Positions 40,509 through 40,609 of a stretch of DNA of 40,609 nucleotides are shown piece after piece (positions within the stretch are counted from its first letter, which is position 1; each line of letters starts with the position of its first letter). The notes under the pieces are model-generated. The model made no database searches. It saw nothing but the letters and a program-made list of their open reading frames with translations, and was not told the origin of the DNA. A program made the translations under genes and the position numbers. Origin of the DNA: Bacteroidia bacterium (lineage in GTDB: Bacteria; Bacteroidota; Bacteroidia; Bacteroidales; Paludibacteraceae). The stretch lies in contig SAAL01000024.1 in assembly GCA_009929445.1 (NCBI GenBank), positions 1 through 40,609 on the forward strand, written 5' to 3'.

Positions 40509-40609
40509 TATTTGGTTCTACTGGATTTCCTGTGAAATCATGTTTAAGTTACCATGAAAAAACAGGATTGCAATTCTAAAGTTTTCTGTTTTTCTATATC
40601 CTCTTCCTA

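Noticed and set aside
1-40609. CRISPR array, prophage, transposase or defence system
   Set aside because: No regularly spaced repeats, cas-like, integrase, transposase or toxin-antitoxin proteins were found in any frame inspected.

Overview
The window is a stretch of chromosome from a member of the Bacteroidota, most likely order Bacteroidales. The evidence is the gene content (GldA-type ABC ATPase, the lipid-anchored TamA homologue TamL, a DUF5686 outer-membrane protein, DUF5020, DUF4831, DUF5056 and DUF6249 families), the moderate-to-low GC content, the near absence of Shine-Dalgarno sequences, and many promoters of the Bacteroidota type (TTTG or TTG, about 20 bases, then TAnnTTTG). A Paludibacter- or Dysgonomonas-like source is possible, but the genus cannot be fixed by eye.

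Layout. 332-4754 (minus): dgt and a small GNAT acetyltransferase overlapping by ATGA, a BASS-family transporter, then a sialidase-like lipoprotein overlapping a YgjP-type metallopeptidase. lolD diverges from the metallopeptidase at 4869. 5643-6425: tRNA-Arg(CCU) on the minus strand and a viroplasmin-RNase H fusion on the plus strand. 6507-14117 (minus): flippase, ruvB, gldA, pssA, dtd and tamL, separated by repeat-rich gaps. 14242-15460 (plus): a TrmH-type RNA methyltransferase and a DUF4359-like protein. 15467-18383 (minus): proB, a glutaminyl cyclase-like lipoprotein and a DUF5020 protein. 18963-22838 (plus): etfB, etfA and a long acyl-CoA dehydrogenase. 22951-25885 (minus): a DUF2007 protein, tRNA-Arg(ACG) and rnr. 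26014-26904 (plus): a lipid kinase. 26920-33062 (minus): a DUF4831 protein, topA, and a copper pair copZ/copA. 33826-35951 (plus): a DUF6249 membrane protein, an ECF sigma factor and a DUF5056 protein with overlapping ends, then a lipoprotein. 35977-40508 (minus): prfB with its programmed +1 frameshift, proC and a DUF5686 protein.

Most genes are housekeeping: DNA and RNA maintenance (RuvB, TopA, RNase HI, RNase R, Dgt), translation (RF2, Dtd, two tRNA-Arg, TrmH), envelope biogenesis (LolD, TamL, PssA, flippase), proline synthesis (ProB, ProC, with no proA here), ETF-linked acyl-CoA oxidation and copper export. No CRISPR array, prophage, transposase or complete mobile element was seen.

The least ordinary material is between the genes. 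A family of GC-rich boxes (consensus close to AAGTCCCC-TTNGGGGG-ATTNAGGGGG-CTT) sits tightly against gene starts and stops. In gldA and proC it supplies the stop codon, and in pssA it encodes the C-terminal tail. Some boxes contain a second palindrome nested inside. Other repeat families are a CGGACA-TGTCCG palindrome, a 31-base GCCAATTT repeat and a 160-bp inverted-repeat element between tamL and dtd. Two short promoter-to-terminator units without an ORF (about 18628-18748 plus and 33197-33304 minus) are candidate small RNAs.
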